Source of the DNA: a bacterium
GTDB lineage: Bacteria > Planctomycetota > Planctomycetia > Pirellulales > Pirellulaceae
Reading direction: 5' to 3'
DNA: 64,000 bases
Assembly (NCBI GenBank): GCA_016124445.1
Contig: WGNR01000002.1
Coordinates: 1-64,000, forward strand
A program made the translations under genes and the position numbers. A model generated the notes under the pieces. It was not told the DNA's origin, did no database searches, and saw only the letters and a list, made by a program, of their open reading frames with translations. Below are positions 42,832-51,207 of the stretch, piece by piece. Every line of letters begins with the position of its first letter. Position 1 is the first letter of the stretch.

Positions 42832-42930
42832 GTAGGGTGCGAGCAGCGAAGCGCATCGCATCAAATGCGGTCACCATCACGAAAAGATGGTGCGATCCGC
42901 TCGGCGAAGGCCTCGCTTCTCACACCCTAC
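42832..42930. repeat. GTAGGGTG palindromic element, copy 4
   Basis: Full length, with GTAGGGTGCGAG and CTTCTCACACCCTAC ends and inner pair GCATCGCATC / GGTGCGATCC. It sits 32 bases after the CAGGGGC repeat. Confidence 0.85.
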
Positions 42931-42973
42931 CTGAATGGTTCGAATCAGATCGCCGTCCCTTTTACTGATTCTC

Positions 42974-43285
42974 TTAAGCTGTCTCCCAGCTCTCACGCTC
43001 GCGCGGCCGGTCTCGGTAAATGCTTGCCTTCCAGCCTGGCTCGCGACCGTAATCTTTGTGGCAGAGACAACCTGAAATCCAGTCCGGGAACATCTCTTGC
43101 AGAAGCTGCCGAATAGAAACGGCGTCCTCCTCCTCGTGGATGCCGCACACTTCGACACCGTAAAGATCGTGCAGACAATCAACGGAGGAAAAATGGCTGA
43201 GCCACTGATAGCCAGCGTCGTTCAACGCAGCCATCACATCGGTGCGTACCTGAAACAGTTCAGGCGAAAATCGGAATGCATCCAT
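42974..43285 (-). CDS. Hypothetical protein of 103 residues
   Basis: Start ATG 43285 (MDAFRFSPELFQVRTDVMAA); the frame stays open far upstream, but there its composition is that of a non-coding strand. Soluble, with HDLYGVEVCGIHEEEDAVSI and a Cys-containing FPDWISGCLCHKDYGREPGW segment. No ribosome binding site and no family recognised. Confidence 0.55.
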   Translation of the reverse strand: MDAFRFSPELFQVRTDVMAALNDAGYQWLSHFSSVDCLHDLYGVEVCGIHEEEDAVSIRQLLQEMFPDWISGCLCHKDYGREPGWKASIYRDRPRERESWETA

Positions 43286-43473
43286 GAGCGCGGTGCCAAC
43301 TAAAATTCGAGCCCACCAGGTCGACGGGCAAACGGTGTCAAGGTTGGAAACGAATTTCAATTTAACCGAAGTGAACCGAGGTGGGAACAAAAAAGGAGCC
43401 GGAGCATTGTTTCTTCTCCTGGCCCAGAAAAGCCCCCGTCCCCCTGTCGTCTCCCGCCACAAGAAGCCTCGTC

Positions 43474-44550
43474 CTACTCGGGCATATTTCGATTGGCAAC
43501 ATAAGCCTTCAGCCACGCAATAACCTTTTCCCCTGCTTCCCAGGGAAGGGAGTGGCCTTGTCCATGATTGAGCAAGCCCATTCGCACAGGCTTCCCGTAG
43601 TATGCCTGCCACACTTGGTGGCCTGCGTAGATCGCTGGCCAACTGCGCTCGCCGTCCGCAGAACCTTTCCCGGACTCTCCTGCCAGCACGAGAAACGGGT
43701 GACCGGCAATCAGGCGCAGTAAGTCGTGATGGGCTTTCTCGAACCCTTCCTGGTTGGCTGCTTTTCCCAAATACCAGATGGCATCCCAATTGCTAAAACC
43801 AACTTCGATACCACCTTCACTCGCGACGGCCGCACAAATGCGATCATCCATGGCAGCCAGGTACAGCGTTTCCTTCGCTCCGAGAGAGTGTCCATAGGCC
43901 CCAATTCGCTGAGCGTCGACATCGTCTCGCGCCAACAGCACATCGACAGCACGCATACCGTCGGCTAACATCACCGCCATTCCCTTGCTGCCAGGATGAG
44001 GCTTCAGCGCTGCTTCTGTCGATGCCTTGTAAGAGTCCTTTTCCCACAGGAAATTCTCGGGGCAGATCACCACAAATCCTTGCTTGGCCAATCGTAGTCC
44101 CATGTGGCGTTCCGGTTTTTCGATCAGGCCCACCAACTTGTCGAACGTCCTGGGATTCGTTCCATGAAAGGCCACGATCGCAGGCCGCTTCTCGCCCTGA
44201 CCAATACCATGCGGCACCAGCAGATAAGCGCGCACGATTCGTCCAGGCTCGGCCTGATAGCTGATCAACGTTCGCGTACAATCCTCCAGCTCTTCTGTCT
44301 TGAGGACTTGCAGCTGCAGCGGAAGGCCTGAGAACTCGTAAGCCCCCAAAAACTCTTGCCATTCTTTTCGTAACTCGCGCCGCTTCTTTTCCCAGTCCGC
44401 CAGAGAACGCACGTCAGAACCGCCAGCCTGAACCTGCCCCGCCAGGCCTGCCGGCGGAGTGTTCACCTCCGATAACCTAGACACGTCCTGCGCTGCAGCC
44501 GGGGCAATCAAGAGCATGCCGAACATGAAAGATAAACACGAACGAAACAC
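43474..44550 (-). CDS. Secreted alpha/beta hydrolase (acetyl xylan esterase / dienelactone hydrolase type)
   Basis: 358 residues from a GTG at 44550 (MFRSCLSFMFGMLLIAPAAA as signal peptide; an ATG eight codons later gives a shorter one). Hydrolase motifs: RPAIVAFHGTNP as oxyanion region, RIGAYGHSLGAKE with nucleophile Ser in GHSLG, and LNHGQGHSLPW with the catalytic His. The cap region and N-terminal helical domain resemble planctomycete esterases acting on acetylated polysaccharides. Substrate inferred only from family. Confidence 0.87.
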   Translation of the reverse strand: MFRSCLSFMFGMLLIAPAAAQDVSRLSEVNTPPAGLAGQVQAGGSDVRSLADWEKKRRELRKEWQEFLGAYEFSGLPLQLQVLKTEELEDCTRTLISYQAEPGRIVRAYLLVPHGIGQGEKRPAIVAFHGTNPRTFDKLVGLIEKPERHMGLRLAKQGFVVICPENFLWEKDSYKASTEAALKPHPGSKGMAVMLADGMRAVDVLLARDDVDAQRIGAYGHSLGAKETLYLAAMDDRICAAVASEGGIEVGFSNWDAIWYLGKAANQEGFEKAHHDLLRLIAGHPFLVLAGESGKGSADGERSWPAIYAGHQVWQAYYGKPVRMGLLNHGQGHSLPWEAGEKVIAWLKAYVANRNMPE

Positions 44551-44617
44551 GACAGATCACCTATTGCGAAAATGGATTAGAAAGGAGGACGGGGATCACT
44601 TCTTCTGTCCCCTTTTC

Positions 44618-44953
44618 TTACTCGTCGTCAATCTCAAGGTCACAAGGCTTCAGCAATTGTGCATTGCTTGCTTGCATCTTAGCGTCAAAGGACTCTACGA
44701 CTTTAACTGGGCCACTTAGGCTGCACACGATCTTTGCTCCCTCAAACTCCTTGACAATCCAATCTCCGGATGGATCTACATTTCGATACAACTTCAAGCG
44801 AAAATCTGACACGTTGTCTTTGAAAGCAAAGTATGTCCCGTACCAGTACGAGCTGTCCCGTTCGGAAAGGATTATTCCAAGTGACGCCTCTACCAGTAAC
44901 CGAACGTTATCTAATTCGCCATCAAACTGATAATCACTAAATCGATATTTCAT
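44618..44953 (-). CDS. Hypothetical small protein, possible immunity-type
   Basis: 111 residues. Soluble beta-rich composition (MKYRFSDYQFDGELDNVRLL, SSYWYGTYFAFKDN) with an acidic tail ending LEIDDE. Size, acidity and position beside an Rhs fragment fit a toxin-immunity protein, but no family is recognised, so this is inference. Confidence 0.5.
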   Translation of the reverse strand: MKYRFSDYQFDGELDNVRLLVEASLGIILSERDSSYWYGTYFAFKDNVSDFRLKLYRNVDPSGDWIVKEFEGAKIVCSLSGPVKVVESFDAKMQASNAQLLKPCDLEIDDE

Positions 44954-44969
44954 GACGCCTTACGTTTAA

Positions 44970-45000
44970 ATGGTTAGCCCAGGTTGCTTGCAACCTGGGG
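44970..45000. repeat. GGTTGCTTGCAACC repeat, copy 2
   Basis: GTTAGCCCAGGTTGCTTGCAACCTGGGG, same hairpin and left flank as 41399. Confidence 0.55.
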
Positions 45001-45189
45001 AGCTGAAGGCGAATGGAGTCCCCTGTTTGCGGCCTGAAAGTAGCCGGGGCTTCTCAACACAACGTAGATTGTAAGCTTCTCGGAAGATTCCGGCCGCACT
45101 TTTTTGCCGACTCCGATCGGCTACGCCTCGGCAGGTTCGCAAATAGCCTGGGCCTTCTGCTTCTTCTGACTCAGAAAAGACCCCCGTCT

Positions 45190-45752
45190 GGCTCTGTAGA
45201 AAACTTAAGCCCACCAGAGAATCATAACATTGTGCGTCAGCAGCATCAGGTACAGTTCTTTGTTTCGGCTGACTTCCGTTCTTCCTCGGCAGAAGTTGCC
45301 TTGCCTGCGTTTTAGCATGCTCATCACGGTTTCAACCGCCGCGGCGGGCACGCATTTGCGACGCCCCATCTGCATCGCAACCGTCTTGTCCAATAGCGAC
45401 TGAACCGCATCGCACGCGAGTAATCGCTGAGCCGCTTTCTGCAGCGTCGTGTAGTGCGGAATGTAATTGAGCTCGATCGCTTCACACAGCGACGGACAGT
45501 CGAGAAGCTGCTCGACCACGCCACGATAATCAAGCCGCAAACAGTTCTTCAACACCAGGCAGGCGAAGAGTTGGTGCTGCGTGAACTTCTTTGGGCTATT
45601 CAAATGCCGATGCGCCGGCAACGCCTGCTTAGCAACCGCCCAGGCCGTGACCAAAACATCTAACGGAGAGTTACTCGTAACGCTCATTGAGAGCTGCTAC
45701 GTTTAAAAGTACGCTAGCGGGTCAAACTATTTCTGTAGTTTTCTATAGAGCC
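45190..45752 (-). mobile_element. Remnant insertion sequence with 16-bp terminal repeats
   Basis: Ends GGCTCTGTAGAAAACT (45190-45205) and, inverted, GGCTCTATAGAAAACT (45737-45752), one mismatch. The enclosed transposase gene has lost its middle. The flanks CCCCGTCT and CCCCGTCC could be an 8-bp target duplication with one mismatch. Confidence 0.65.
45205..45687 (-). pseudogene. Transposase with internal deletion (IS4/IS5-like)
   Basis: 160 residues. The first 110 are a transposase N-terminal region (FTQHQLFACLVLKNCLRLDY, HYTTLQKAAQRLLACDA); the last 45 are a C-terminal region (VETVMSMLKRRQGNFCRGRT, LLTHNVMIL). The catalytic core that should lie between is missing, with the join near RRKCVPAAAVETVM, so the protein cannot transpose. 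It lies inside the terminal repeats at 45190 and 45752. Confidence 0.75.
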
Positions 45753-45769
45753 CCCCGTCCCCTTTTCTT

Positions 45770-46050
45770 GTCCCTACTTCCGCCGAGTCGGTCAGGCGGG
45801 CCGTGTTGGTGCGGCCGTCGTAGTGGTAGAAGCTCGATTCCATCTCCCGGTACTGACTAACCATGTCGCCCTGAGCTTCGGGCTGTAGCGTGTAGTCGGC
45901 CGTGACCGTACCCAGGTCGTCCGTTTCCTGGGCGATGTTGTCGGCGTCCCAGCGGTAGAGAACTTCCGTGGCGCCGTCGTCTTTGGAGACTCGCTTCTGA
46001 TCCGAGGTCTGGGTGACGATGCCGTAGGTGGCGACGTAGCCCTGGTAGTT
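45770..46050 (-). pseudogene. Fragment of an Rhs-repeat protein
   Basis: The minus-strand frame reads NYQGYVATYGIVTQTSDQKR, then EVLYRWDADNIAQETDDLGT, then a YREMESSFYHYDGRTNTARL-type segment, the pattern of YD/Rhs repeats. It is open from 46074 to 45727 but has no start, and ends by running into the terminal repeat of the remnant insertion sequence. Rhs proteins form shells that carry C-terminal toxins; this piece is a dead remnant of such a gene. Confidence 0.7.
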
Positions 46051-46107
46051 TAGATTTGAAGGATGCTTGTTCCGCTAAACTGCAACGCCCCGAACGGCCA
46101 ATGGTCA

Positions 46108-46509
46108 TCAATAGACACGTTCGCAGACAACCAGTAGGGTGTGTTCTTTATTGCAAGTGATTTGATAGCCTGCTGTGCCGACACGAATTCCATGTTCAAC
46201 ATGCGATTCATCCCAAGACTGCTTAAGCAGAAACTCGCTAGAAACCTCATTGCCGCATTGCCTGCAGTAAACATTAACGGCCGCTCCGTTTTCCATTAGG
46301 TCTGCAACCATGTATCGAGCTCGTTCACAAAACAATTCCGGTATCAACGCTCCCTGTTTTGCGTCTTTGAACCAATCTCCGAGTTGAGAATCAGCGGTGA
46401 GTCCATATGCCTTAACTTGCGTTTCTAAATAGCCTACGCAAGATGCAACAGATAGTTTGAATTCCCCAAATTCTTCACTTGTGCCTGGTTTAAATAAAAC
46501 TGTAGTCAT
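46108..46509 (-). CDS. Hypothetical protein beside the Rhs remnant, possible orphan immunity gene
   Basis: 133 residues from ATG 46509 (MTTVLFKPGTSEEFGEF). Contains VNVYCRQCGNEV, a likely zinc half-site, and later YQITCNKEHTLLVVC, which could supply the other half. Soluble and acidic. It lies between an insertion sequence and an Rhs fragment, the usual setting of immunity genes left after decay of a toxin locus (inference). No family recognised. Confidence 0.55.
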   Translation of the reverse strand: MTTVLFKPGTSEEFGEFKLSVASCVGYLETQVKAYGLTADSQLGDWFKDAKQGALIPELFCERARYMVADLMENGAAVNVYCRQCGNEVSSEFLLKQSWDESHVEHGIRVGTAGYQITCNKEHTLLVVCERVY

Positions 46510-46574
46510 CGTGGAACCTCTGAATCTAGCTTTAGCGTCGGCCAAATCTCTCCAAATCCCTCAGGATAAGAAAA

Positions 46575-47743
46575 GGAGACGGAGGCAATACTGTTCGGCA
46601 CAAGAGTTGACCGGAGTGATCTGTTTTACCAGAAGTCAGTTGCAGGGGCCATTTCGATTGGTTGGCGGAGAGTTTCTTCTCGCTTCGTTGCGGAGAACTG
46701 CCAGGTTGGTCGCTTTTGACGCGGTGTGCGCGCACTGCTCCCTAGGGCGTCTTTTGCGGTAGCGCTTGCACGTGCGATTCCAACTCCTCCAGGCTCGCCC
46801 AGCCGGAGAGATAGAAGCAGACCATCTCGTAAGTTCGCTTGGTCGGCTGACGGCCGGTGTAAATCAGAATCAGCAAGCACGCGATGATCGCCAGGTACAT
46901 CTGGATTTCAACACCCTCAGGCTTGGTGCTCAGCAGGTGCCGACAGCCGAGCAGTTGTTTGATCATGCGAAAGAACAGTTCGATCGTCCAGCGCTGGCGA
47001 TACGCCTCGGCGATCAGCTCGGCCGGAATATCCATCAGGCTGGTCACCAGTCGCAGGCGGCCGTCGCTGTTCTGGCCGCTTCGCCCCGTGCGAACATGCG
47101 GCGGCACTTCGATCTCGAGATGACGCACCGGGTGATCGGTGCTCACCGCTCTGCCGCTTGACGAAGGGCTGCCCAGCACGACTTCCTGATCGACACGCAC
47201 GCCAGCCTGATGATCGGCTTCTGTCAGTTCACGCTGCCATCGACTGCGGTCAGCTGATGTTCAATCGCATCCAGCTTCGAAGGTGCCGCGGCAGGAACCT
47301 CCGCGGCAAGCGTGGCCGCGATCTGCTTGAGCGGTTCCGGATCGAAGATCGAAACCGATTCGCTGAGCGACCCCAGCGAAGCCCGACCGACGCCCAACTT
47401 CTTCTGAACCTGCTTGATCGTGCTGGCCTGCTGCAGGCCACGCAGCGAGGTGAGAATGGGGTTGAACATCCACATCAAGACCAGCACGCAGTACTCGTCC
47501 ATATGCAGATCTCGATTGCCAGCCCGATCGCGTTGGGCTCCAATGCCCCGCAGCGACGCCAGCATGGGCCGAATCTTCTTGAAGAACTTCAACCGCTGCA
47601 GATCGCCCGCCTTGAGCTTCGTCTTCGACTCGTTCGACTTCCGCCTGGCCATCCGAACCCTCGCCCCATGACAAATTGACAGTCCAACTACCAGTCAATC
47701 ATGCTGCGCAAATCTTGTGCCGAACAGTATTGCCCCCGTCCCC
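46575..47743 (-). mobile_element. IS4-family element with internal deletion
   Basis: Perfect 20-bp inverted ends CAATACTGTTCGGCACAAGA at 46586-46605 and 47713-47732. Similarity extends outward over GGRGACGGRGG, giving about 31 bp with two mismatches. The enclosed transposase is split and lacks its centre, so the element is non-autonomous. No target duplication could be recognised. Confidence 0.8.
46742..47652 (-). pseudogene. Split IS4-family transposase
   Basis: The N-terminal part (47652-47224) starts MARRKSNESKTKLKAGDLQR and ends LTAVDGSVN then stop, just at the first catalytic Asp region. The C-terminal part (47200-46742) is in another frame and holds the IS4 signature YRQRWTIELFFRMIK (Y-2-R-3-E-6-K). 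The 250 or so residues expected between them, including the second Asp, are missing. It therefore cannot be active unless helped in trans. Confidence 0.8.
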
Positions 47744-47766
47744 TTAATAATCCCCCGTTCTTCACC

Positions 47767-48648
47767 CTATGCCCGGTACCATGCAATGACTGCGATTTGA
47801 TCCGTAGCTGAGACATCGACGTAGATGTGCTGGTGCTTCTCATGCACCGCTTTAAGCCAACCACGATCTTCGTCATCTAATGGCTTATCCCAAAATAGTC
47901 TAACACGGCGGATCGTCTCAGGAAGCGCGTCTATCGGAATCTCCGCCGGTTTGCATGAGAGAAAAAGGTGATCCACCTTCGTTCGGTTCAACGACACCAG
48001 CTGATCTGGTTGCAACTTGTCGCTGACGAGGCAAAGAGACAACAAGCCACTCTCTTCAAATCCTGACAAGAAGGCACCAGAGACATCTCCTTCGACGACT
48101 AGCATTCTCAGCGAATTACTTTTAGAGAGTGGAAGTAAGTCATCGTCTGCCAGATGCGAGTCCATTAGAGTCACGCCTTGCAGGTTTTCTGACCCGGCCA
48201 ACTCTTTCATGACTCTTTTCGTCGTACTAGGGCTGCCACTCAAATCGAGCGAATTGACTTCCCTGAGTGACCGCATCTCGAGGAAAGATTCTTCGCTGAT
48301 ATCGGTGTACGCGACATCGAGCCTCCTGATACCAGAACAGCGTTTAAGTCCGTCCAGCGCAGGGGTCCCCTCCACAGCCACTCTAGTAGGCCTGCCCAAC
48401 GAGAGATCGTAATTGGTAACGGACACGCGGGATGCATAGCGGCATCTAACTCGAACAAAACCAGGGACTCTTACTTCATTGATGGAATAAGTCTCAACGA
48501 ACCATCCTGCATTTCTCATGGTATCGATTGCTGCATCTTCGCCGCCTGCCGTGACAAGCCGGACGAACGCAAAAATGACACAGGCGACAGAAACAAATGC
48601 CACAATGCCCTTCAAGGAAAGCTGCCACTTACTCAGAGTAGATTTCAT
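47767..48648 (-). CDS. Membrane-anchored LRR-like protein
   Basis: 293 residues from ATG 48648; a GTG three codons upstream is possible. One helix (LKGIVAFVSVACVIFAFVRLV) near the N-terminus, then a domain of about 75 residues, then degenerate LRR units (IRRLDVAYTDISEESFLEM, LREVNSLDLSGSPSTTKRVM, NLQGVTLMDSHLADDDLLPL). It resembles the LRR proteins at 51208, 54404 and 55017 in layout but is longer and more distant in sequence. Probably periplasmic. Confidence 0.7.
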   Translation of the reverse strand: MKSTLSKWQLSLKGIVAFVSVACVIFAFVRLVTAGGEDAAIDTMRNAGWFVETYSINEVRVPGFVRVRCRYASRVSVTNYDLSLGRPTRVAVEGTPALDGLKRCSGIRRLDVAYTDISEESFLEMRSLREVNSLDLSGSPSTTKRVMKELAGSENLQGVTLMDSHLADDDLLPLSKSNSLRMLVVEGDVSGAFLSGFEESGLLSLCLVSDKLQPDQLVSLNRTKVDHLFLSCKPAEIPIDALPETIRRVRLFWDKPLDDEDRGWLKAVHEKHQHIYVDVSATDQIAVIAWYRA

Positions 48649-48754
48649 AATATCCACGGCTATACCCCGCAGTGAAGAGAAGGTGTCAGGACTCTTTGTA
48701 CTTGTCGGGTGCAGGGAAGTGATCAGCCAAAAAATGGCATTCGACGCTCAAGAT

Positions 48755-48890
48755 GGGTCGCCCTTCCAGGGCTTTGATCTTGTTGGGAAACGCATACCAG
48801 GGGTTTCCACCCCTGGCTACATTGGGCCGGCCTTCCAGGCCTTAGGAATCTTCCTTCTTATCCGTGCCATCCGTGGTTCATCTTCCTTTC
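48755..48890. repeat. CCTGGAAGG / CCAGGGG repeat, copy 2
   Basis: GGTCGCCCTTCCAGGGC, then CCAGGGGTTTCCACCCCTGG, then GGCCGGCCTTCCAGGCC and the tail TCCGTGCCATCCGTGGTTCA. Same modules in the same order as at 51971. Confidence 0.6.
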
Positions 48891-48928
48891 CGCGCCCATC
48901 GGTGGGAACAACAACCGCGATCAGACGC

Positions 48929-49990
48929 CTAACCAACCTTCGCCAAGTCAATCACAAACTGGTTCTGCGACGAGGTGTTCGTCAGGTCCAGCGTCGGTGA
49001 GTAGTCGGCGATGTGGACTTTGTTGTCGCTCGTGAATTCCATCAGCCGTAGCCAGCCGTCGCCGCCGTTCGGTTTCATCTGGAAGTTGACCAGCATCTGG
49101 TGGACGTCGCGGCCGCCGGGGGTGGCGCTGGTGACATGGCCCAGGCCGTCGTTGAGCACGTGACCGTTGAGCGTCAGGATGAAGTTCTCGTGCTTGCTGA
49201 CCAGGTTGTCCCACAACTCCTGGCCGTCGGAAACGTCGTCGGCGGTTGCCTTGGCGACACCGTACGAATGCGGGTTCCAATTCTGCTTCTTGCCGTACTT
49301 CTTCCAGTCGTAGACGGTTTCGTCATAGTAAACGTAGGCGTGCGTGATGAGGATCGCTTCCCGCTCCGCATACTTCTCGGCGACCTCGTTGGCCCAGCGG
49401 ACGACATCGGCGCGGGGGCCGAACTCCAAGCAGATGACGACAAAATCTCTTCCGCCTGAGGAGAAGAGGTGATAAGTGTTCTCCATCCGGACGGCTTCTT
49501 TGTCGTACGTTCCGCCGAAGGTCGGCTGCTGTTTGAACTTGGCCAGCGGGAAGTAATCGTTCAGGTGCGTCGTCCGATCCTTGGCCGAGCCGCCGGTGCT
49601 GTAATCGTGATTGCCTGGCACCATGAAGTAAGGGAGGTGCCCGTCCAACTGCGTCATCGCTTTCACGGCAACGTCCCACTGCTCTGGCGTGTTGCGGTTG
49701 GTGATGTCTCCCAGGTGCAGCACGGCGGCAATGTTGCGGGCATCCTTGTTTTCGACTAGCCATTTGGTCTGGGCATAGAACCCTTCCGGCACGCTCTGAC
49801 AATACATCTGCGTGTCAGGCAGCACGGCGATCGTAAAGCTATCCTTTTCAGCCAGCGCCGGAGCACCTGGCTTCTTCTCGGAATCGGCCTCGGCGGCGAG
49901 CCCGGCCGATGGCATCCACATCGGCAACGAAGACAACACCGGCAAAGCAAGACCAGACTTCAACAATTGGCGACGGTTGAGAGAAGACAT
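48929..49990 (-). CDS. Tat-exported calcineurin-like metallophosphoesterase
   Basis: 353 residues. NRRQLLKSGLALPVLS is a Tat signal. The metallophosphoesterase metal ligands follow in order: VLPDTQ (Asp59), VLHLGDITN, VPGNHDYS, ILITHAYVYY and LTLNGHVLND. The fold is that of dinuclear phosphoesterases acting on nucleotides, phospholipids or phosphoproteins outside the cytoplasm; the substrate is unknown. Monocistronic. Confidence 0.9.
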   Translation of the reverse strand: MSSLNRRQLLKSGLALPVLSSLPMWMPSAGLAAEADSEKKPGAPALAEKDSFTIAVLPDTQMYCQSVPEGFYAQTKWLVENKDARNIAAVLHLGDITNRNTPEQWDVAVKAMTQLDGHLPYFMVPGNHDYSTGGSAKDRTTHLNDYFPLAKFKQQPTFGGTYDKEAVRMENTYHLFSSGGRDFVVICLEFGPRADVVRWANEVAEKYAEREAILITHAYVYYDETVYDWKKYGKKQNWNPHSYGVAKATADDVSDGQELWDNLVSKHENFILTLNGHVLNDGLGHVTSATPGGRDVHQMLVNFQMKPNGGDGWLRLMEFTSDNKVHIADYSPTLDLTNTSSQNQFVIDLAKVG

Positions 49991-50117
49991 GAAAGCGATT
50001 CCGAAAGGTGGGAAAGATTGGAGGAAACAGCCCTTCTGTTATAGGCCGAACGCCGACGAATTGAATCCCCACCTGGCGGTGTGCCTGAGAATTTAACCTG
50101 GCATCGGAGCGTCTTTC

Positions 50118-50216
50118 GTAGAGTGAGAGCAGCGCAGCGAATCGCACCAAATGCGGTAGCGATTACGAAAAGATGGTGCGATTCGCGCGGCTTTGGCCTC
50201 GCTACTCACACCCTAC
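50118..50216. repeat. GTAGGGTG palindromic element, copy 5
   Basis: GTAGAGTGAGAGCAGCGCAG to GCTACTCACACCCTAC. The 40 bases after it (GCTTGAAGGACGAACGATTC...) are also shared with copy 6, so the duplicated unit is longer than the palindrome. Confidence 0.8.
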
Positions 50217-50255
50217 GCTTGAAGGACGAACGATTCCTCCACGGCTACCCGGTGG

Positions 50256-50882
50256 CTAATTGTTGTTTGAGATTGTGCGGAAAATGCTGGCTAATTCAGG
50301 GCATCCATGCTTCTCGGCATGATCGATTGCATTTCGGCCTTGCTTATCTTTCGTTAGAGGATCTGCGCCGTATTGGAGCAACAATTTCCCGAGCTTAATG
50401 TCGCCAACGCGAACAGCGTACATTAAAGGCACCAAGCGATCATCTAAAGGTTCCGGAGCGTTGGGGTCTGCTCCAGCTTTTAGCAGCGCCTCTAAGGCAT
50501 ATTCGAGAGACGACGTAATAGCAAATATTACTGGGGTATGACCGACTATTCCACAGCTTTGCAGATTAGCCCCACTGGCAACGAGCCACTTCAAACAGTC
50601 GTCAAATTGCGGTTTGTCATTTGCGTATCGCTCGAGGATTTTCACCAATGGCGAATCCATTCTCGCCTCCATAGCCGGAATGATTCCTTCGGCAACGTAG
50701 CATTTGGCAGCAACCCAGTCTTGAACATTTAGTGCCATTAGAAACGCCTTCCGCAATAGGTCGTATCGCTCAAACTCGTCGATCGTTTCATCGCGATATA
50801 GGCTCAAGACCTGCTTAATATCCTCCCTCGCTTCTGGTTCAGAATCACTATCATTATTTGGCTGTTCCGAAAACGGCATCAT
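50256..50882 (-). CDS. Ankyrin-repeat protein
   Basis: 208 residues; two adjacent ATG codons start it. Acidic N-terminus (PNNDSDSEPEAREDIKQVL), then ankyrin units from about 95: CLKWLVASGANLQSCGIVGH, YALEALLKAGADPNAPEPL, VGDIKLGKLLLQYGADPLTKD, GRNAIDHAEKHG. No signal peptide. Function unknown beyond protein binding. Confidence 0.78.
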   Translation of the reverse strand: MMPFSEQPNNDSDSEPEAREDIKQVLSLYRDETIDEFERYDLLRKAFLMALNVQDWVAAKCYVAEGIIPAMEARMDSPLVKILERYANDKPQFDDCLKWLVASGANLQSCGIVGHTPVIFAITSSLEYALEALLKAGADPNAPEPLDDRLVPLMYAVRVGDIKLGKLLLQYGADPLTKDKQGRNAIDHAEKHGCPELASIFRTISNNN

Positions 50883-50969
50883 GGACTTCGACCCTTTAGC
50901 TACTAGTACTACAGCGCTAGGGTGATCTTGGTAAATCCCGCTGTATCCGTCAAACTCAAAGCATCAATT

Positions 50970-51060
50970 TTGCCTGGTGCCACTCGCTCTGCCAGTGCGG
51001 AAGCATGGTTGGTGTTGCCAATCGGTCGCCGCAATCAGAAGACACTGGCGAACCCGTTGA
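50970..51060. repeat. GTGCCACTCGCTCTGCC repeat fragment in a 325-base gap
   Basis: The gap 50883-51207 begins with GGTGCCACTCGCTCTGCCAGTGC, like the repeat at 3674, and then carries a truncated GTAGGGTG element at 51073. No ORF of protein-like composition. Confidence 0.4.
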
Positions 51061-51072
51061 CACCAGAAGGCA

Positions 51073-51136
51073 GCGGTAGTGATTACGAAAAGATGGTGCG
51101 ATCCGCTCGGCTTTGGCCTCGCTACTCACACCCTAC
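51073..51136. repeat. GTAGGGTG palindromic element, copy 6 (right half)
   Basis: Starts inside the element at GCGGTAGTGATTACGAAAAG and ends CTACTCACACCCTAC. The left half is replaced by other repeat sequence. The 3' flank is shared with copy 5. Confidence 0.75.
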
Positions 51137-51207
51137 GCTTGAAGGACGAACGGTTCGTCCGCGGCTACCCACTAAGGTCCGGGTACGCGAACAGAAACCC
51201 GGAGGGA

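Noticed and set aside
43286-43789. Upstream extension of the 103-residue minus-strand gene to 271 residues
   Set aside because: The extra 168 residues overlap the antisense of the esterase gene and have Arg/Pro/Ser-rich shadow composition.
43844-44362. 172-codon minus-strand frame within the esterase gene
   Set aside because: Same-strand alternative frame without motifs; the esterase frame has signal peptide, GHSLG and catalytic His.
49323-49802. 159-codon frame inside the metallophosphoesterase
   Set aside because: Alternative frame of a gene with all metal-binding motifs; Arg-rich shadow.
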